A DNA stretch of 64,000 nucleotides. Origin: Halobacillus faecis. GTDB lineage: Bacteria > Bacillota > Bacilli > Bacillales > Halobacillaceae. The notes beneath the pieces are model-generated. The model was given only the letters and a program-made list of their open reading frames with translations. It was not told where the DNA came from and made no database searches. Shown in pieces: positions 42,563 to 51,229 of the stretch (positions are counted from its first letter, which is position 1; each line of letters opens with the position of its first letter). The stretch is from the NCBI RefSeq assembly GCF_007991335.1, contig NZ_BJYD01000004.1:218196-282195 (forward strand). The letters run 5' to 3'. The position numbers were made by a program, and so were the translations under genes.

Positions 42563-43682
42563 ACAATTCATAAAATATATCGATATCATCTAGATTTGTA
42601 TATGGCGAAAAAGAAAAACGAATAGATTCGCGCACTTCTGAAAGCTCTAAACCTGTAGCTTGCAATACATGTGAAGGTTTTGCACTACTACATGCAGACC
42701 CAGTTGAAGCTGCAATAATTGGTGATAATTTTTTTAGTAATACTTCGTTATTTAATCCAATAAAACGGACGTTAATAACGCCGGGCAATTTATTTTGATG
42801 ATCTGAATTAAAGCTAATTTGTTGTCCGAATTTATTCTTTAAAATCGCAATTAGCTTTTCTTCTAATTTATATAACTGCTCTATATTATCGTCTAAGTTA
42901 ACTCGTGCAATTCTAGCTGCTTCTCCAAATCCCACTATATTGTGTACGGAATAAGTTCCGCTTCTTATACCCTTTTCTTGACCCCCACCATGGAAGAGGG
43001 GAGTGAGTGGAATTAAGTTTCCATACTGATCTTTCCTAATTATTAGTGCTCCAACTCCCTTAGGCCCGTGCATTTTATGAGCTGAAACTGAGAGAAAGCT
43101 AACTCCTGGTATTTCCTCCCAATCTATAGGGGTTTTACCTAGAACTTGAGTTGCATCTGTATGAAAAAGCACGCCTTGTTCTTTGCATATTTCAGAGAGT
43201 TCTTTAACATCATTCAACGAGCCTAGTTCATTATTTCCCCACATAATAGATACGAGTAACGTATCTTTATTAATTGCTTTTTCTAGGTCCCTCGGATTAA
43301 CTCTTCCGTAGCGGTCCACATCTAAATAAGTTATATTAAACCCTTTACTCTCCAAAAACTCACAGACATCAATAACTGCACTATGCTCTGATTTGGAGGT
43401 AATAATATGACGTTTGTTTGCTGCACTATAATAGTCAGCAACTCCTTTCAAAGCCATGTTATTACTTTCGGTTGCACCGCTAGTAAAGATAATTTCTTCT
43501 TCACTTGAATTGATTAACTTACTTATTTCCGATCTTGCATTACTAATAGCTGATTTTGCATTGTTTGCTAGTTCATAGTATTTACCAGATGGGTTGCCGA
43601 ATTCATTGGTTAGGTACACCATCATTTTATCTTTTACTTCGGGAAGTATAGGAGTTGTTGCACTATGATCTAAATAGAGCAT
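42561..43682 (-). CDS. dndA: Cysteine desulfurase DndA
   Basis: A 373-residue PLP enzyme of the NifS/IscS type that supplies sulfur for DNA phosphorothioation. Seen: LYLDHSATTPI at the start, PLP lysine in SAHKMHG near residue 200, and the substrate-binding cysteine in STGSACSS near residue 330. It receives sulfur from cysteine and passes it to DndC. It is the last gene of dndBCDEA; ATG at 43682 is preceded by GGGGG and sits two bases after the dndE stop. A TTG six bases upstream is less likely. Confidence 0.93.
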   Translation of the reverse strand: MLYLDHSATTPILPEVKDKMMVYLTNEFGNPSGKYYELANNAKSAISNARSEISKLINSSEEEIIFTSGATESNNMALKGVADYYSAANKRHIITSKSEHSAVIDVCEFLESKGFNITYLDVDRYGRVNPRDLEKAINKDTLLVSIMWGNNELGSLNDVKELSEICKEQGVLFHTDATQVLGKTPIDWEEIPGVSFLSVSAHKMHGPKGVGALIIRKDQYGNLIPLTPLFHGGGQEKGIRSGTYSVHNIVGFGEAARIARVNLDDNIEQLYKLEEKLIAILKNKFGQQISFNSDHQNKLPGVINVRFIGLNNEVLLKKLSPIIAASTGSACSSAKPSHVLQATGLELSEVRESIRFSFSPYTNLDDIDIFYEL

Positions 43683-43684
43683 CT

Positions 43685-44077
43685 TCAAACCCCCTTAAGA
43701 TTTTCTTCACTAGTCTTTATTAAATTCATTAGTAATTTACTAAAGTTACCTGAGTGTTTATACTCCTCATTTAATATCTTTACTCCCCTGGTTAGATGAG
43801 CATTAAAAAGACCTGGGAAGTAACTTTCTTCAGATATTTCCTGTTTTGCATGTTGTCTTATTAACGATTTATAAAAGTAGTCGTGATCACCAGTTAGAGT
43901 GTTACGATTGAACTCTAGTCCGTTTTTATCAGAATCCACCAGTTCTGGTTGGTCTGGTTGCTGCACAGATAAGGAGATCCCGATTCTACTTAAAATATTT
44001 GGTGTGAGTCCAGTAGAGTTCTGTAGAACTTTTAAGGTTTCTGCGGTCTGCGTGTTAGTTTTCAGTCTAAAATTCAT
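43685..44077 (-). CDS. dndE: DNA sulfur modification protein DndE
   Basis: A 130-residue protein of the canonical DndE type: FRLKTNTQTAETLKVLQ opening helix, LTPNILSRIGISLSV, and HLTRGVKILNEEY near residue 95. Known DndE binds nicked double-stranded DNA and recruits the DndCD complex. It overlaps dndD by four bases (ATGA) and is distinct from the paralogue at 35835. Confidence 0.9.
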   Translation of the reverse strand: MNFRLKTNTQTAETLKVLQNSTGLTPNILSRIGISLSVQQPDQPELVDSDKNGLEFNRNTLTGDHDYFYKSLIRQHAKQEISEESYFPGLFNAHLTRGVKILNEEYKHSGNFSKLLMNLIKTSEENLKGV

Positions 44078-46083
44078 GAAAGATTCACCTTTCTTGGAAC
44101 TAGGTTAAAGAAGTGATGTTCAATCTTCGTTTTTCTTAATGAAGAGTCGTAGTTTAAAGTGTATTCGTTAGCCGTTGTGTCCTTAATACCCTCATACAAT
44201 TTTTGGTCGATTTCAGAATCAGTAGATAGTACAATATTCTGCACCCCGAATTTAGGCAATAATTTTGTGACAATTGAGTGCTTGTGTTCGTTGTCTAATC
44301 GTCCAAGTAAAGTATCTAGAATCAAAGGAAGTTCCTTTTTGGATGACATTATAGTTCCCCATATAATTGATAGAGCTAATAGCTCTTTTTCACCCGCAGA
44401 TAAAATGTCTTTATTTATTTCTTCGTTATTGAAATCTAAAATTGTAAGCGTGAAATCTTCAGGGTTAATTTTAATATACTTAATAAATTCTTTTTTTCGT
44501 ATGAGGTCCTTAAACATTTTTGTTGAGAAATATTCAATATCTTTGATTTTATTTCTTAATTGCTGCTTTTGAAACTTCTTACTTATTTGAATGACCTTTT
44601 GAGACTGCTCAAAAGAGGATTTAGTCTTTTGAATATTATGAAGTTGTTGTTTAATTTTTTCGTATTTGCGATTAGATTCATCAATTTCATTCTGTATTTC
44701 GTGAATTTCTTCTTTAATTGTAGAGAGATTAATCTCTAACTCTGACACTTTATGATTGAAAACTTCCATGCTTTCAATCATTTCACTAAATTCCGGTGAA
44801 TCATCATTATCTCTAAGTTTTTGTCTCAGTTCTTGCAATTCATTCAATAACTCTTGATTTTCTTCTATAGACCTTATGATCATCTGCAATCTTTCAAGAT
44901 TTGTATTTTGTAAGAGAGAGTATACTTGCTGGGCTTCAGTCTTTGAAGCATTATGAACAATATCTACTTCTTCTGTAGAAACTAGGTATTTTACAAGAGA
45001 ATCTTTTAAAGCTGCTTCTTGTTCATCATTAGTATTTAAACCAATATTTTTAACAAGCTCATCTGTAGGAAGATGCTGGATTTTCTCCTTCAATACATTT
45101 GAAACATGAAAGTCTTCTTCCTCTTTTAGTTGCTTAACCAGTTCTGAAAGTTTAGGGTATGCAAGGAAAAATGGAAGTTCCATTGCTATGAACTCTTTTA
45201 TTTTTTCATTTAAATGTTTTCTGTCACCTTCAATATCATTGATACGATTTTGGATTTTATCTCTTTCTTCATACGCTAATCCACCGTGGACAGCAAAATC
45301 ATTTTTAACTTCTTTGTATCTTACTTGGTTATATTCTAATTCGTTAATTGTGCTTTCTTCATCTGTTTTTAGTTCTTCCAATACTCGAATTGCCCTTTTT
45401 AATTCTTCTTCTACACTATTTTTTTCTTCTTCTAATTTACTTTGTTCTTTAGACTTTGAACTCTGATCCAAGTAATCATTTAAATCACTTTCTAAGTTTT
45501 GAAACAAATCTAAATTAAAGATCTTTGATGAGAGAATTTGTAAATAATGCGATAAATGGTCTTCATCTGTAAGGTGTGAAATTTCTTCTCCATCAAAAAA
45601 ACATAATTCTAATAGGGAAGGGGGGAAGCTAGTCCGTAAATGAGAGAAGAATTTATCTTTTTCTACTTCACTCACCTCAATACCGTTTTTAATAACGCTA
45701 ACTTTTTCCTTTACAGGAAAGGGGTCAACGTCCCAACTTCTTATGATTGCAACATTGTTTCGGGTGAAATCTTGAATAATAGAAAAGTCTATCCTTATGC
45801 TGAATTGTTCTTCATGATCTTTAATATCATCATATTGCTTTTTTAATGAATTTGAATTTAGTAAGGATTGAACTTTTTTAATATAATCTTTAGAAACAGT
45901 TTTAAAGCCATAAGCTAGAGGGCCATAAAGGGCAAGCCGGACGCTGTTAAGAAATGTGGTTTTCCCCGAACCGTTTTTTCCTCCAATAAGGATTGTATTC
46001 TTATTATCTTTTGTATTGAAGTCAAGTATATTTTTCCCTTCGTAGGGCCCAATATTATTTAGTGTAATACTCTTAATTATCAT
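44074..46083 (-). CDS. dndD: DNA sulfur modification ATPase DndD (canonical)
   Basis: A 669-residue SMC/Rad50-type ATPase with Walker A GGKNGSGKTT (residues 34-43), the FFDGEEISHL motif, long coiled coils, signature LSAGEKEL and Walker B LILDTLLGRLDNEHK. In the Dnd pathway it nicks DNA and uses ATP to help DndC insert sulfur. It lies between dndC (26-base gap) and dndE (four-base overlap), which marks it as the pathway copy of the three DndD-like genes in this window. Confidence 0.92.
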   Translation of the reverse strand: MIIKSITLNNIGPYEGKNILDFNTKDNKNTILIGGKNGSGKTTFLNSVRLALYGPLAYGFKTVSKDYIKKVQSLLNSNSLKKQYDDIKDHEEQFSIRIDFSIIQDFTRNNVAIIRSWDVDPFPVKEKVSVIKNGIEVSEVEKDKFFSHLRTSFPPSLLELCFFDGEEISHLTDEDHLSHYLQILSSKIFNLDLFQNLESDLNDYLDQSSKSKEQSKLEEEKNSVEEELKRAIRVLEELKTDEESTINELEYNQVRYKEVKNDFAVHGGLAYEERDKIQNRINDIEGDRKHLNEKIKEFIAMELPFFLAYPKLSELVKQLKEEEDFHVSNVLKEKIQHLPTDELVKNIGLNTNDEQEAALKDSLVKYLVSTEEVDIVHNASKTEAQQVYSLLQNTNLERLQMIIRSIEENQELLNELQELRQKLRDNDDSPEFSEMIESMEVFNHKVSELEINLSTIKEEIHEIQNEIDESNRKYEKIKQQLHNIQKTKSSFEQSQKVIQISKKFQKQQLRNKIKDIEYFSTKMFKDLIRKKEFIKYIKINPEDFTLTILDFNNEEINKDILSAGEKELLALSIIWGTIMSSKKELPLILDTLLGRLDNEHKHSIVTKLLPKFGVQNIVLSTDSEIDQKLYEGIKDTTANEYTLNYDSSLRKTKIEHHFFNLVPRKVNLS

Positions 46084-46109
46084 TGTTTGTAATCCTTTCG
46101 AGTTTGCAA

Positions 46110-47675
46110 TTATAAATGTAAATAATCTTGTTTGAGAGCATTTGATAGTTGATCCATTAATCCTCTTCTAACTTTATATCCTGTGTACTCTTTTTCAATA
46201 AGAAGAAGCTTTTTAATTAATTTGAAGTCAACGCCTTCTTCTTGACACATCATTTCAAGTTGATGGAGTTCATCCTGGTCAAAAATTAAACGTTCATCTT
46301 TTTCCCAGTTCAAATGATAGCCAAATACACTATTAAACAATTGTGGAAGACTATCTTCAAAATCACCATGGCTGAACCAGATCTTCCTGATTTCTTTAAG
46401 CTCATCTTCCTTAATAAGGTCATATTCTTCATCAAATGGATGTGTTAAGTCTTTTTGAACTTGAAGGAGATATTGTAAAATTTCTTTTCTAGCCTCTAGA
46501 GTAAAGGCACCTAGTCCAAAGCGGCAAAGGTTCTCATTTTCATCTCTGATTAAAACCATTGGATCGTCAGAGGAAGATAAGTCAATATTGTTCTTGGATA
46601 AATACTCTTTCACCTCATGCTTCTCAATAATGTCGAATTTCTCCAGCGGTATAAGGTCTTTTTTTCGACTCCCTTTTTTAGGAACAATTACATAATCAGT
46701 GCCGTCAATATTCTTAATTTGCATGGGCATGAAATAGACCTGTCCGTTCATACGATATTTCATGCGTCGGGTACGATCATCTCGAATAGAAGCTAACCAG
46801 TTTCTAAAGTCTAATAATGGCTTCATCCAGTCGTGTCCACTGTCAATAAATCCACTTAAGGCTTTATCTTCATTCACAACTGTACAGACCCAACATCCAA
46901 AGCGGGAGTTTCCGCAAGAACCAGCTGACTCCTTAACAGTTTTATCAACAACTAAAGGGCATTCTCCGCTACCGGACTCTTGATATAACCGGTGCAATTC
47001 GTAGTTGTCATCACCCCATGGGGATTCAAAACTTAACAAGTAGTTCCATACTTCATCCAAGTCGAATTTTCTTATCGGTGCATATACATATGCATTGGAT
47101 AGGGTAGAGTGGCGCATTAATACTTTCCCATCAACAGAGTGGGACTTAATGACATTGGCTCTTGTCGCGCTTTCTTGCTCTCTGACTCCTAGAACCATAA
47201 TAACCTCTCCAAATGAGTTAACTTTCTCTTTGATAAATTGGTTTGCTGGATCTATTTTTAGACGATCCGTACACCATCTAAATTGCTGGTTAGGAGAGGG
47301 GTAACCTTTACCGATGATGTTTACCCAAAATGACTGGTCTACCATTGGTTTTACTTTATGTGTTTCAATAGGTAAGTTAAGTTCTACTGCTTTTTCCTCA
47401 ATTCGACGTAGAGTAGTATTAATTGATTGAATAATTAGAGGTGTCTCTACTAAAGTATCTGAAGATATAACATAAACTTTTTTAGTTAGTTGATCTGAAG
47501 GCATCTCACTTAAGGCCTCGAAAACAAGCTGTACGACAACTGTTGAATCCTTTCCTCCACTGTAACCAATTACCCAAGGGCGGTCATCATTCATGTAGGT
47601 TTTCTTTACTTCTTCTTTTGCCTGTTCAATCAAGGTTGTTTTATTGTTAAATGCCTCTGTAATAATTCCACTCAT
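46110..47675 (-). CDS. dndC: DNA sulfur modification protein DndC (PAPS-reductase-type)
   Basis: A 521-residue ATP-pyrophosphatase. PP-loop SGGKDS at residues 39-44, RWCTDRLK near 130, and a cysteine cluster SCGNSRFGCWVC for an iron-sulfur centre. It activates the DNA backbone phosphate and transfers sulfur. It overlaps dndB by four bases, and a short gap separates it from dndD. Confidence 0.95.
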   Translation of the reverse strand: MSGIITEAFNNKTTLIEQAKEEVKKTYMNDDRPWVIGYSGGKDSTVVVQLVFEALSEMPSDQLTKKVYVISSDTLVETPLIIQSINTTLRRIEEKAVELNLPIETHKVKPMVDQSFWVNIIGKGYPSPNQQFRWCTDRLKIDPANQFIKEKVNSFGEVIMVLGVREQESATRANVIKSHSVDGKVLMRHSTLSNAYVYAPIRKFDLDEVWNYLLSFESPWGDDNYELHRLYQESGSGECPLVVDKTVKESAGSCGNSRFGCWVCTVVNEDKALSGFIDSGHDWMKPLLDFRNWLASIRDDRTRRMKYRMNGQVYFMPMQIKNIDGTDYVIVPKKGSRKKDLIPLEKFDIIEKHEVKEYLSKNNIDLSSSDDPMVLIRDENENLCRFGLGAFTLEARKEILQYLLQVQKDLTHPFDEEYDLIKEDELKEIRKIWFSHGDFEDSLPQLFNSVFGYHLNWEKDERLIFDQDELHQLEMMCQEEGVDFKLIKKLLLIEKEYTGYKVRRGLMDQLSNALKQDYLHL

Positions 47676-48769
47676 TTTAAAGTTCCTTTCTGAAATTGCT
47701 CTTCTATCTTCTGTTCACTATCTGTGAGGGTGAGATTTAATGATTTTTTAATTTGTATAGCCGTTAACTTAATGGTGTGTACAGTTTTTTGAACACGGCC
47801 ATTGACATTTATTGCTCTACCCTTCCAAGAATCTGTATTCGTTCGTGACCAGTCAGCCTTCTTCAATAAAGTAATATAATGTTTCCAATCCTGTTCATTT
47901 TCGTATAATTCTTTACCTACAATACCAATTGCTTCTAGAAAAACGCCATGCCCCACGATATAATTCATTCTTAAATCTTTTGGAGTGAGCTCTTGATTCA
48001 TGACCATTTTCCATTCATTAATTGAATCTGTAAGTACGTTCCAAAATTCTATCAGAAACTTTTCATCTTGTTCAGTGATATTGTCGCCTTTTGATATGCC
48101 TAAGAGTCTTAAATTAGCGTTGAAAATATGGTTTAAAGCGATAATTTTAGGTGAGTTCTTTGATAATGATACTTTTTCCCGATCTGTATATCTCTTTAAG
48201 AACTGATTATTATTAACGATATTTCTTGTTGCAATAGCAAGCTTGTCTCGATGATCATACAAGATTCCTATAGAGGAGGTTGTATTCACTGCGTGTCGGT
48301 TTAGATCCGAAAATATCTGTTGAGATTTTTTTAGCTCGGTATCAATGAAAAACACTACAGAAATTGTTTCACTACCTAATTCTGGATTAATTTTTAATGC
48401 TTCTTCTATAGCGGCCCTTCTATGTTGTCCATCATTAATTAGGAACCTAGAATCAAGAGATATTGTAAGCATCCCCATATCACTATACATAGGCTCAGGT
48501 GATACAGATTTAAACTCAACTTCTCCATCAATAGAAGCAGTTAAGGAAGAGAAGACGTAATCATCTTTGTTATCAACGATATAATTTGTAATATCTGGAA
48601 TGCGGTTCTTGTTTATTATTCGTTGTGCGCGATAATCTGGTGGTACTTCTTCTTCATCAAATAAAAAAATCTTTGGAATTACTCTCAAAGGACACATTGC
48701 AATATAATATTCTTCGCCTGCTTGAATACCTCTAATGGCAGGAAAGTTATAACTGAAACCAAAATCCAT
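47672..48769 (-). CDS. dndB: DNA sulfur modification protein DndB (DGQHR family)
   Basis: A 365-residue protein with the family motif DGQHRR near residues 113-118 and the opening PAIRGIQAGEEYYIAMCPL. In other bacteria DndB represses the dnd operon and its DGQHR domain is ATP-linked. It is the first gene of the operon. The ATG at 48769 has AGGGGG at six bases; an ATG at 48775 abuts that site. Its promoter carries a palindrome at 48783-48796. Confidence 0.92.
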   Translation of the reverse strand: MDFGFSYNFPAIRGIQAGEEYYIAMCPLRVIPKIFLFDEEEVPPDYRAQRIINKNRIPDITNYIVDNKDDYVFSSLTASIDGEVEFKSVSPEPMYSDMGMLTISLDSRFLINDGQHRRAAIEEALKINPELGSETISVVFFIDTELKKSQQIFSDLNRHAVNTTSSIGILYDHRDKLAIATRNIVNNNQFLKRYTDREKVSLSKNSPKIIALNHIFNANLRLLGISKGDNITEQDEKFLIEFWNVLTDSINEWKMVMNQELTPKDLRMNYIVGHGVFLEAIGIVGKELYENEQDWKHYITLLKKADWSRTNTDSWKGRAINVNGRVQKTVHTIKLTAIQIKKSLNLTLTDSEQKIEEQFQKGTLK

Positions 48770-48782
48770 ATACATCCCCCTG

Positions 48783-48836
48783 ATTACGTACGTAATATTG
48801 TACTTTTATTATAAAAGCATTTGGACAATCTCTCAA
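48783..48836 (-). promoter_or_regulatory. dndB promoter with downstream palindromic operator
   Basis: On the minus strand: -35 TTGAGA at 48831-48836, 17-base spacer, -10 TATAAT at 48808-48813. Perfect palindrome ATTACGTACGTAAT at 48783-48796 spans about +5 to +18, where a bound repressor would block elongation or initiation. DndB in Salmonella is reported to bind a TACG/CGTA motif (from memory); this palindrome contains those half-sites. Confidence 0.82.
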
Positions 48837-48864
48837 TCATTTCACATCAACTTTTGTTGGAAAT

Positions 48865-48916
48865 TTGCTTAATCTATTTTAGTCATCTATGTTAAAATTA
48901 GATTACAAATTTGTAA
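48865..48916 (+). promoter_or_regulatory. dptF promoter with palindromic operator
   Basis: -35 TTGCTT at 48865-48870, 17-base spacer, -10 TATGTT at 48888-48893. A perfect 14-base palindrome, TTACAAATTTGTAA, lies at 48903-48916 at the transcription start. Its TTAC/GTAA ends match those of the dndB palindrome, with a longer centre. Confidence 0.7.
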
Positions 48917-48939
48917 CTAAGTACGGAGGTTTCTTAAGA

Positions 48940-51228
48940 ATGTCGGAAGAAATGTTTTGTAGTTTTATAGAAAAGTATCAATCCTCGCTATATAATTTAG
49001 CACAAAAAGTAGATGAACTAGTTTATTTAGATGCAACTTCTGCGGTTATTCAAGGAAGGAAATTTGCCGAAAACCTGCTAAAGGTTATATATAGAGAAGA
49101 AAAAAAGAACAGCACCCAAAATTTCTCTCCAACTCTCTACGAAATGATTAGAGAGCTATATAACGATGGCGTACTAGATAAAAGATTGCAAGAAAAATTT
49201 GATTTTTTAAGATTTCAAGGAAACAAAGCTGCCCACGATGATAAAGAACATTCTCAAATTATAGCTTTGAAAGTACACAAACAAGTGTTTCAATTGGCAG
49301 GATGGTACACAGAGGTTTATGGATCGCCTGATTTTGAGACACCAGAATATAAAGAACCAAAACCAGCAACAAATGTCGATGAAGATTATATTCAAGATTT
49401 AATTAAACAACACATTCAACAATTTACAAATAAAAGCACTTCTGTTATCGAAAAGCAAACTTCTACTAATGAGACGGAGACTTTCCATATAGAACAAGAT
49501 TTAGAAAAGGGTGAAAGCTATTTAATTCGTGAGTTAAGTAGATTGAAAGCCTCATCTCAGGAAGCACTTGAAAATGTAGGTAACTTTTCAAAGTTCAAGG
49601 ACTATTTGCATGTGGAACGAAATATACAGCGTAATTTAGAGAAGGAATTAGAAGCATCTCAGGATAAAAGAAAAAAACTGATTTTGCTTTCCGGAAGTGT
49701 AGGAGATGGAAAATCTCATTTACTTTCCTATTTGAAGGAAAAGAAACCGCAGTTAATTCAGGATTTTACGATTATTAATGATGCAACGGAGAGTGACTCT
49801 CCTGAAAAAAGTAGTTTAGATACATTAAAAGAAAAATTAAGGCCCTTTAGTGATCAAGAGTATCAAATGGGGAACGAACAAATTATCTTAGCGATTAACT
49901 TAGGGGTTATAAATAATTTTATTAATTACCCTCATAAGGATTTAACTTTCAATAAGTTCAAAGCGTTTATTGAAGAAAGTAAACTTTTCACAGAGGAAAT
50001 CACAGAAGTTTATAAAGATGATTCATTTGCTATTATTAATTTCTCAGATTATCAACCATTCCAATTAAGTGAAAATAAAGTATTTTCTGATTATTTCAAT
50101 GAAATCTTACAAAAGATCACACGGAAAGACACTTTAAATCCATTTTATCAAGCCTATCAATTAGATATACAAAATGACACTTATACTGTCGTTCATTTAA
50201 ATTACGAGTTACTCTCGAATGAAAATACAAGCAAACTGCTAAATAAACTGCTTTGTTATCTGATTTTAGAAGAGAAGATGGTGATCTCAACAAGAACCTT
50301 CTTCAATTTCATAGCAGACATTCTAATTCCTACAGAGACAAGCATCGAAGAAATTAAAATTCAAAATATGACGGAGTTCGAAAGAATTGACTATTCATTG
50401 CCGGCTCTTTTATTTGATCGTAAGGGAAGAAGTGAAGTCGTTGACAGAATTCAAAAATACGATCCTATCCATGAACGTTCACATTCTATAGACGAGATAA
50501 TAAACACGATTTATAGCTCTCAAGATTTTAATAAGGCCATTGAAAGATATATCAAAGAGAAGAGTTATAAAAAAATATTGAATCCATTTGTAGATTTATT
50601 AATGGAAAAGGAGAACTCACTCGAAGATGAGTCCTTTCAATCTATTAGTAAATTGTTTATTCGAGCAGCATTTTTTACGGATCCCTTATTACAAGAAGAA
50701 ATCGAAAAAACATCAATGAGAAAATATGTCCGTTATTTATATGGATACAATCGGATGTCCAACAAAATTGTCAAAGAAATCTATACAAGTGTTTGGGAAG
50801 CAATATTATCCTGGAGAGGTTCGCCTAAAAGAGGTTATGTATATATTAATAGTATGTCTGAGAACTATCGTCTTGCTCAGAAAATCGACTTTATTCCTTC
50901 TCCTCTTGGAAAAAAACCAAATGCATTAGAGGTACTAGAAACTTTTGATACAACAATAAATTTAGCTTTTACAGATCAATCCAAATCAGAAATCATCCAC
51001 TTTGAAATTGATTATGCGCTTTTTGAACTTCTAGATAAAGTGATTAAAGGGTATCGACCTAACAAAAAAGACTATGAAGATGGACTATCATTTGTGACAT
51101 TTATGAATCAACTAATATCAATCTCTAAGAATTCAGATTTGCTAATTCACTATCATGGTGAAAATGAGTTGTTTAGCTTAGGAAAGGATTTCTTAGGAGC
51201 ATTTGCATTTGAGAAGGTGGAAAAATAA
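48940..51228 (+). CDS. dptF: DNA phosphorothioation-dependent restriction protein DptF, with DUF4145-like N-terminus
   Basis: A 762-residue protein with a P-loop GSVGDGKS at residues 252-259 and C-terminal helical parts as in DptF. The first 115 residues resemble a DUF4145 domain (RKFAENLLKVIY, LYEMIRELY, FLRFQGNKAAHD). DptFGH attacks unmodified DNA in cells that carry Dnd. The ATG at 48940 has GGAGG ten bases upstream; an ATG at 48889 overlaps the promoter. The dptG gene follows after one base. Confidence 0.88.
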   Translation: MSEEMFCSFIEKYQSSLYNLAQKVDELVYLDATSAVIQGRKFAENLLKVIYREEKKNSTQNFSPTLYEMIRELYNDGVLDKRLQEKFDFLRFQGNKAAHDDKEHSQIIALKVHKQVFQLAGWYTEVYGSPDFETPEYKEPKPATNVDEDYIQDLIKQHIQQFTNKSTSVIEKQTSTNETETFHIEQDLEKGESYLIRELSRLKASSQEALENVGNFSKFKDYLHVERNIQRNLEKELEASQDKRKKLILLSGSVGDGKSHLLSYLKEKKPQLIQDFTIINDATESDSPEKSSLDTLKEKLRPFSDQEYQMGNEQIILAINLGVINNFINYPHKDLTFNKFKAFIEESKLFTEEITEVYKDDSFAIINFSDYQPFQLSENKVFSDYFNEILQKITRKDTLNPFYQAYQLDIQNDTYTVVHLNYELLSNENTSKLLNKLLCYLILEEKMVISTRTFFNFIADILIPTETSIEEIKIQNMTEFERIDYSLPALLFDRKGRSEVVDRIQKYDPIHERSHSIDEIINTIYSSQDFNKAIERYIKEKSYKKILNPFVDLLMEKENSLEDESFQSISKLFIRAAFFTDPLLQEEIEKTSMRKYVRYLYGYNRMSNKIVKEIYTSVWEAILSWRGSPKRGYVYINSMSENYRLAQKIDFIPSPLGKKPNALEVLETFDTTINLAFTDQSKSEIIHFEIDYALFELLDKVIKGYRPNKKDYEDGLSFVTFMNQLISISKNSDLLIHYHGENELFSLGKDFLGAFAFEKVEK

Positions 51229-51229
51229 G

